A program made the translations under genes and the position numbers. DNA of 64,000 nt from Nocardioides sp. T2.26MG-1 (lineage in GTDB: Bacteria > Actinomycetota > Actinomycetes > Propionibacteriales > Nocardioidaceae): NCBI RefSeq assembly GCF_950101795.1, contig NZ_CATNLZ010000023.1, forward strand, positions 62,001-126,000. The letters are read 5' to 3'. The notes below the pieces were generated by a model. That model had not been told where the DNA came from. It worked only from the letters and a program-made list of their open reading frames with translations, and ran no database searches. This document shows, piece by piece, positions 59,425 through 64,000 of this stretch; within the stretch, counting starts at the first letter, position 1; every line of letters begins with the position of its first letter.

Positions 59425-60833
59425 GAGGCCGGTGTCCAGTCGGGCACCGGGGCGTGCGCGCCGGGCAGCCACATGGTGAGCCGGGCACCTCCGGCGGGCG
59501 ACGCGCCGGCCGTCACGGAGCCGGAGTGGCGCTCGGCGACCTGGCGCACGATCGAGAGCCCGAGACCCGAGCCCGGCATCGAGCGGGACTCCTGGGAGCG
59601 GTAGAAGCGGTCGAACACGTGCGGCAGGTCCTCCTCGGCGATGCCCGGACCCGCGTCGTCGACGGTCAGGGTCCCCTCGGCGAGCCGGACGGTGACGGTG
59701 CCACCGGGCGGGCTCCACTTCGCGGCGTTGTCGAGCAGGTTGGTCACGGCCCGCTCCAGCCCGGAGCTCTCGCCGACGACGTACCACGGCTCGGTGGCGA
59801 CGTCGAAGGCCACGCTCGGGGCCCGACGGCGGACCCGCGCGATCGCGCGGTCGACCAGCTCGGGCACGTCCACGGCCTCGACCACGTGGGTCAGCGGCTC
59901 GTCGCGGGAGAGCTCCATGAGGTCGCCGATCAGCGTGGTCATCTCCTCGATCTGGGCGCGCACGTCGTCGAGCAGCTCGGCACGGGCCTCGGCCGGCAGC
60001 TCCACGCCGCCGCCGTCGGCCTGGCTGAGCAGGTCGAGGTTCGTGCGCAGCGAGGTGAGCGGGGTGCGCAGCTCGTGGCCCGCGTCGGCGACCAGCTGGC
60101 GCTGGCGGTCGCGGGACGCGGCGAGCGCCGCGAGCATCTGGTTGAACGCCGAGGCGAGCCGGGCGATCTCGTCGTCCCCCTCGACCGGCAGCGGCCGCAG
60201 GTCCTCGGTGCGGGCGATGTGCTCGACCGAGGAGGTGAGCCGGCGCACCGGTCGCAGGCCGTTGCGGGCCACCGCCCAGCCGGCCATGCCCGCGGCGATC
60301 ACCCCGGCGAGGCCGAAGAGCAGCATCACGATGCCGAGCTTGCGGAGCACCGCCTGCTCGGACTCCAGCGACTGGGCGAGCACCATGGTCTCCCCACCCG
60401 GACGGTGCACGGCGACAACCCGCCACCGGGTGCCGTGCTCACCGATGATCGTGCGGACAGAGCTCGTGTCCTTGCCGTTGGCCACGTCGACCTCGGGCTG
60501 GCCCAGGCTGATCGCGGGCATGTGCTTCTGGGCGGAGCGGGCGACCGCGGAGCCACCGGTGATGCAGACCACCCAGGTGTTCGCGGTGCCGAGGTACTCC
60601 ACCGGCACGTTGACGTCGGCGTCGCACAGTGCCACCGAGGCCGATCGGGCCCGGTCGAACAGCGAGTCGTCGAGCGCGGCCTGCATCTGCATCCGGACGG
60701 TCAGGTAGGCGCCCGCGGCGACGAACGCGACGGTGAGGCCGACCGCGATCGTGGTGAGCAGCGTGACCCGGCTGGCGAGGGAGCGGCGGTAGTGCCACCG
60801 CCCCTCGGCCGGGACCGCGGGGAAGATGGTCAC
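59421..60833 (-). CDS. Sensor histidine kinase (MprB-like)
   Basis: The 470-residue kinase (GTG start at 60833) has a membrane helix ([20 protein letters not shown]), an extracytoplasmic sensor domain with two Cys ([18 protein letters not shown]), a second helix ([20 protein letters not shown]) and a HAMP region. The catalytic core has the H-box [15 protein letters not shown]-box [20 protein letters not shown] and [14 protein letters not shown]. This build and its response regulator resemble MprAB. The 4-bp overlap with the regulator gene shows co-translation. Confidence 0.92.
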   Translation of the reverse strand: MTIFPAVPAEGRWHYRRSLASRVTLLTTIAVGLTVAFVAAGAYLTVRMQMQAALDDSLFDRARSASVALCDADVNVPVEYLGTANTWVVCITGGSAVARSAQKHMPAISLGQPEVDVANGKDTSSVRTIIGEHGTRWRVVAVHRPGGETMVLAQSLESEQAVLRKLGIVMLLFGLAGVIAAGMAGWAVARNGLRPVRRLTSSVEHIARTEDLRPLPVEGDDEIARLASAFNQMLAALAASRDRQRQLVADAGHELRTPLTSLRTNLDLLSQADGGGVELPAEARAELLDDVRAQIEEMTTLIGDLMELSRDEPLTHVVEAVDVPELVDRAIARVRRRAPSVAFDVATEPWYVVGESSGLERAVTNLLDNAAKWSPPGGTVTVRLAEGTLTVDDAGPGIAEEDLPHVFDRFYRSQESRSMPGSGLGLSIVRQVAERHSGSVTAGASPAGGARLTMWLPGAHAPVPDWTPAS

Positions 60834-61534
60834 GATTCCTTCAGCACGTAGCCCACGCCGCGCACGGTGTGGATCAGCCTCGGCTCCCCCTCGGCCTCGG
60901 TCTTGCGGCGCAGGTAGCCGACGTACACCTCCAGCGAGTTGGCAGTGGTGGGGAAGTCGTAGCCCCACACCTCCTCGAGGATGAACGAGCGCTCGAGCAC
61001 CCGGCGCGGGCGGCGCAGGAACATCTCCAGCAGCGCGAACTCGGTGCGGGTCAGCTCGATCACCCGGCTGCCCCGGCGCACCTCGCGGGTGGCGACGTCC
61101 ATGGAGAGGTCCGAGAACGACAGCACCTCGTCCGCAGCGTCCTCGCGCGGGACGACCCGGCGCAGCAGCGCCCGCAGCCGGGCGAGCAGCTCCTGGAGCG
61201 CGAACGGCTTGGTGAGGTAGTCGTCCGCGCCGGCGTCCAGGCCCTCGACCCGGTCGCCGACGGCGTCGCGGGCGGTGAGCACCAGGATCGGCAGGTCGTT
61301 GCCGGCGGTGCGCAGCGCTCGGGTGGTCTCCAGCCCGTCGAGGCGGGGCATCATCACGTCCATCACGACGACGTCCGGCGCGGAGGCGGAGATGCCGGCC
61401 AGCGCCTCGGCGCCGTCGGAGGCGAGCATCACGTCGTAGCCGTTGAACTCCAGCGACCGCCGCAGCGACTCGCGCACGGCCTTGTCGTCGTCGACGACGA
61501 GCACCCGCGGCTTGGGAGCAGGGGGCGTGTTCAC
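60830..61534 (-). CDS. Response regulator, OmpR/PhoB type (MprA-like)
   Basis: The 234-residue protein has a receiver domain ([19 protein letters not shown], phospho-acceptor Asp in [34 protein letters not shown]) and a winged-helix DNA-binding domain ([65 protein letters not shown]). The start is GTG 61534. A perfect 10-bp palindrome (AGTCCGGACT, 61561-61570) lies 27 bp upstream and may be part of its promoter. Confidence 0.93.
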   Translation of the reverse strand: MNTPPAPKPRVLVVDDDKAVRESLRRSLEFNGYDVMLASDGAEALAGISASAPDVVVMDVMMPRLDGLETTRALRTAGNDLPILVLTARDAVGDRVEGLDAGADDYLTKPFALQELLARLRALLRRVVPREDAADEVLSFSDLSMDVATREVRRGSRVIELTRTEFALLEMFLRRPRRVLERSFILEEVWGYDFPTTANSLEVYVGYLRRKTEAEGEPRLIHTVRGVGYVLKES

Positions 61535-61587
61535 GCACTCCACTGTGCCAGCCGAGCCTGAGTCCGGACTGAGAACGCGGGCGTTGC

Positions 61588-62475
61588 TCAGGCGTAGCGG
61601 GCGGCCGCCTCGGCTGCCTCGGCTGCCCGTGCGGCGTAGCCGCCGCCGAAGTGGCAGGCGTGCACGAGCAGCGGGAACACCTGGTGGAGCGCGACCCGGT
61701 CCTCCCAGCCGTCGGCCAGCGGCCGGGTCGCCGCCGCCGCCTCGGCGTAGGCGTCGAGGACCCGCGGCAGGTGCGGCAGCCCGAACAGCGCGAGCATGGC
61801 CAGGTCGACCTCGCGGTGCCCGCCGTACGCCGCCGGGTCGATCAGCCACGCCTGCCCGTCGAGACCCCAGAGCACGTTGCCGTTCCACAGGTCGCCGTGC
61901 AGCCGGGCCGGCGGCTCCTCGGGGACCAGGTCGGCCAGTCGGGGCAGCAGCGCCTCGATCGCGGCGGCGTCCTCGGCGCTCGCGGCCCCGCGGTCGCGGG
62001 CCAGCTTGAGGTAGGGCAGCACCCGGCGGGCGGCGTAGAACTCCGCCCAGGTGTCGGCGGGCCGGTTGGGCATCGGCAGCCGGCCGATGAATCCGTCGCG
62101 GTCGAGGCCGTACGTCGGGGCGCCGGCCGCGTGGGTGACGGCGAGCGCCCGGCCCAGCGCCGTGGCGGCGTCGACGGAGTTCTTGCCGGGCTCGACCCAG
62201 CGGATGATCAGGCACTCGTGGTCGGCGCCGAGCACCTCGGGCACGTGGACGCCGCCGTCGGGGGTGACCTCGTCGAGCCAGCGCAGTCCGGCCGCCTCCT
62301 CGGCGAAGAAGCCGTCCGGGGCGTGCGGCAGCGTCTTCATCAGCGCGGTGGTGCCGTCGCTGAGCCGCAGCCGGGTGGCGGTCGAGATGTCGCCGCCGGC
62401 GACCGGGGCCGTGGCCACCACCGCGGCGCCGAGGAGCTCCTCGGCGCGACGCGCGACCAGCGGCTGGCGGGTCAC
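61588..62475 (-). CDS. Fructosamine kinase family protein
   Basis: The 295-residue protein (GTG at 62475) has the aminoglycoside/fructosamine-kinase fold. [23 protein letters not shown] supplies the ATP-binding Lys and Glu, the catalytic loop is [14 protein letters not shown] and the metal-binding Asp lies in [19 protein letters not shown]. Such enzymes phosphorylate fructosamines on glycated proteins or small amines so that they can be repaired. It overlaps the phosphatase gene by 4 bp (GTGA), which hints at a joint phosphorylation/dephosphorylation role. Confidence 0.9.
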   Translation of the reverse strand: MTRQPLVARRAEELLGAAVVATAPVAGGDISTATRLRLSDGTTALMKTLPHAPDGFFAEEAAGLRWLDEVTPDGGVHVPEVLGADHECLIIRWVEPGKNSVDAATALGRALAVTHAAGAPTYGLDRDGFIGRLPMPNRPADTWAEFYAARRVLPYLKLARDRGAASAEDAAAIEALLPRLADLVPEEPPARLHGDLWNGNVLWGLDGQAWLIDPAAYGGHREVDLAMLALFGLPHLPRVLDAYAEAAAATRPLADGWEDRVALHQVFPLLVHACHFGGGYAARAAEAAEAAARYA

Positions 62476-63035
62476 GAGGCCTGCCCGGTCCCGCTGATTG
62501 ACCCGCCGTCGACCCAAGGGCGCTCGCGCTCCAAGGAGTCGACCAGCGATCTCGCCGTACGCTCGACCATCGCGAGGACCTCCTCGAATCCGGAGTCCCC
62601 ACCGTAGTACGGGTCCGGTACGTCGCTCCCCGGATCGACCGGGTCGAGGTCGCGGAACAGCCGGACCCGGTCGGCGGCGCCGCCCGACTCGAGCACGTCG
62701 GCGAGGTTCTGGGCGTCCATCGCGAGCACCAGGTCGAAGCCCTCGCCGGCCCCGTCCGCCGCCCACTGCCGGGCCCGGTGGCGGGTGGCGTCGTACCCGG
62801 CGGCGGTGAGCGTCGCCGCGGCCCGGCGGTCCATCGGGTCGCCCACGTGCCAGCCGCCGGTGCCGGAGCTGGCGACCTCGACCCGGTCGGCGAGGCCGGC
62901 GTCGGCGACCCGCTCGGTGAGGACGACGGCCGCCATCGGCGAGCGGCAGATGTTGCCGAGGCAGACGACCGCGATCCGGTACCGCCCGGGAGTGCGCGCC
63001 GGGGGCAGCACCGGGTCAGCCCTCCTGGGCGTCAC
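62472..63035 (-). CDS. Low molecular weight protein-tyrosine phosphatase
   Basis: The 187-residue protein has the P-loop [16 protein letters not shown] (nucleophile Cys25, Arg31 in CX5R) and the acid Asp in DVPDPYYGG. The GTG start at 63035 would add a poor N-terminal tail before the [10 protein letters not shown] strand. A later start is possible, and the present one overlaps the next gene upstream by 20 bp. It removes phosphate from tyrosine of proteins or small substrates. It is paired with the fructosamine kinase gene. Confidence 0.9.
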   Translation of the reverse strand: MTPRRADPVLPPARTPGRYRIAVVCLGNICRSPMAAVVLTERVADAGLADRVEVASSGTGGWHVGDPMDRRAAATLTAAGYDATRHRARQWAADGAGEGFDLVLAMDAQNLADVLESGGAADRVRLFRDLDPVDPGSDVPDPYYGGDSGFEEVLAMVERTARSLVDSLERERPWVDGGSISGTGQAS

Positions 63036-63423
63036 CGAGGAGCAGGCCCACGATCCAGGTGACGACCGTGATCACGATCGCGCCGCCGACCGCGGTCCAG
63101 AAGCCGTCGACGAAGAAGTCGATGTCGAACAGCCCGGCCAGCCACTCGGTGAACAGCAGCATCAGCGCGTTGATCAGCAGCAGGAACAGGCCGAGCGTGA
63201 TGATGATGAACGGGATCGAGAGGAACTTCAGCACCGGGCTGACGAACGAGTTCACCACGCCGAGGATCAGGGCCACGAACACCAGCGGCCAGATCTTGTC
63301 CGAGACCTCGTCCCAGCCGGACGTCGCGCCACCGTGGAAGCCGATCCCGTCGAAGAGCTGGCACGCGACGGCCAGCGCGACGGCGTTGGTGAGCAGCCAG
63401 CCGGCGAACTTGAAGAGACCCAC
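63016..63423 (-). CDS. Phage holin family (PF04020-like) four-helix membrane protein
   Basis: The 135-residue protein has four membrane helices ([78 protein letters not shown]) and the [19 protein letters not shown] motif. This is the superfamily IV mycobacterial holin-like group, which is chromosomal and not prophage-linked in most actinobacteria. Function unknown; no lysin or other phage gene is near. Confidence 0.87.
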   Translation of the reverse strand: MGLFKFAGWLLTNAVALAVACQLFDGIGFHGGATSGWDEVSDKIWPLVFVALILGVVNSFVSPVLKFLSIPFIIITLGLFLLLINALMLLFTEWLAGLFDIDFFVDGFWTAVGGAIVITVVTWIVGLLLGDAQEG

Positions 63424-63463
63424 GCCGCGATCCTAGGGCCCTGGAGCGCCCGGAGGCAGCCTC

Positions 63464-64000
63464 CTAGAGGCCGAGGGCCTCGAGGATCGAGGTCTCGGCG
63501 TCGGCCAGGTGCCGGGCGAGGAACACCGAGGCGCCGTCGACGTCGCCGCGCTCGAGCAGCATCACCAGCGCGGTGTGGCTGTCGGCCTGGTCGTGGGCGT
63601 TGCGGCGGATCCGGTCCACCTGGGCGAGCGCCAGCTTGAGCTCGACCATCAGGCTCTCGGCCATCGCGACCAGCCGCGGCGAGTCGGTGAGACCGACCAG
63701 CGAGACGTGGAAGGCCAGGTGCCGCTCGTTGAGCTCCTGGTACGACGCCCCGGCGTGCACCGCCCTCGTGTAGTGCACCAGCGAGGTGCGCACGTCGTCG
63801 CGCAGCCGGTCGCCGGCGTCGGGCCACCGGCGTACCCCCGATCCCTCGAGCACCAGCCGGGCCCGGCAGATGTCGCGCACCGAGTCGGGGTCGGGGCTGG
63901 TCACGCTAACGCCGCGGTTGGGCTCGCGGGTGGCCAGGCCTTCGGCGACGAGCACGGTGAGGGCCTCGCGGACCGTGGGCCGGGAGACGCCGAGCGAGGA
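63464..64000 (-). CDS. GntR family regulator with FCD domain (5'-partial)
   Basis: The gene runs off the right edge. The visible part has the end of the GntR winged helix (SLGVSRPTVREALTVLVAEG, at 63940-64000) and an FCD effector domain. FCD motifs are SVRDICRARLVLEGSGVRRW, NERHLAFHVSLVGLTDSPRL, VELKLALAQVDRIRRNAHDQ and SHTALVMLLERGDVDGASVF, with the metal-binding His residues in ERHLAFH and SHTAL. It regulates by binding an organic acid or amino acid. The target is not visible. Confidence 0.92.
   Translation of the reverse strand, partial: SSLGVSRPTVREALTVLVAEGLATREPNRGVSVTSPDPDSVRDICRARLVLEGSGVRRWPDAGDRLRDDVRTSLVHYTRAVHAGASYQELNERHLAFHVSLVGLTDSPRLVAMAESLMVELKLALAQVDRIRRNAHDQADSHTALVMLLERGDVDGASVFLARHLADAETSILEALGL

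Noticed and set aside
63016..63423. Holin-family gene as evidence of a prophage
   Set aside because: The superfamily IV holin-like proteins are common chromosomal genes in actinobacteria; there is no lysin, capsid, integrase or attachment site nearby.

Overview
The window is very GC-rich (codon third positions almost all G or C) and reads as a chromosomal segment of a Nocardioides-like actinobacterium (Propionibacteriales). Signs of this are the AdnAB-type helicase-nuclease next to nudC, the SigK/RskA cluster with a fasciclin lipoprotein, the actinobacterial LexA box, many GTG/TTG starts and many 4-bp ATGA/GTGA gene overlaps. I see no tRNA, rRNA, CRISPR array, transposase or prophage. Family names come from motifs read by eye. 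I ran no searches.

Layout. 1-6.1 kb: end of a helicase-nuclease, flavin monooxygenase-like oxidoreductase, deoD, nudC, malQ. 6-12.3 kb: small accessory genes, including a TetR regulator facing a frameshifted DHFR-family gene across two matched operators, a cupin dioxygenase, two VOC proteins, a histidine phosphatase, a peptidase-like hydrolase and an RDD membrane protein. 12.3-16.5 kb: PadR regulator, 49-aa protein, ABC ATPase and FtsX-type permease in one overlapping operon. 16.5-26.9 kb: TetR-controlled acyl-CoA operon (AtuA-like protein, two acyl-CoA dehydrogenases, both subunits of a biotin-dependent acyl-CoA carboxylase). 27-30.3 kb: AEC transporter, dinB with a LexA box, YihY-family membrane protein. 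30.3-37 kb: an EEP-family pseudogene, then a LacI-controlled sugar ABC operon ending in a GH63-like hydrolase. 37-40.3 kb: glycosyltransferase 39-like protein, tyrosine phosphatase, PCMT-like methyltransferase. 40.3-48.2 kb: leftward SigK cluster (Moco oxidoreductase, fasciclin lipoprotein, sigK, rskA, FAD oxidoreductase/DUF1365, cyclopropane synthase-like enzyme, DUF1295). 48.2-58 kb: enoyl-CoA hydratase, HelR-like ATPase, fused anthranilate-synthase-type enzyme, pabA, pabB, zwf, rocD. 58-64 kb: thioesterase, two-component system with a lipoprotein, kinase-like protein, low-molecular-weight phosphatase, holin-superfamily membrane protein, GntR regulator.

The most unusual content is a family of imperfect palindromic repeats (one arm GGTGGTTTCGAGG, the other CCTCAACCACC) that sit inside genes and are translated in frame. 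At least six sites are present: the N-termini of the AtuA-like protein and an acyl-CoA dehydrogenase, the middle of both carboxylase subunits, and the junction where an FAD oxidoreductase and DUF1365 are joined into one 694-codon reading frame. A second palindrome (27-bp identical core) occurs both in frame inside the carboxylase alpha subunit and between genes near 46.6 kb. A third palindrome is translated inside pabB. This resembles the protein-coding palindromic elements known from Rickettsia, but in an actinobacterium and in core metabolic enzymes.

Regulation visible in the DNA includes paired TetR operators, a PadR-type operator pair, a LexA box on a probably leaderless dinB promoter, and a LacI operator abutting the -35 box of the sugar operon. 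Broken genes are a one-base-deleted DHFR-family gene, a short frameshifted remnant next to malQ, and the EEP remnant.
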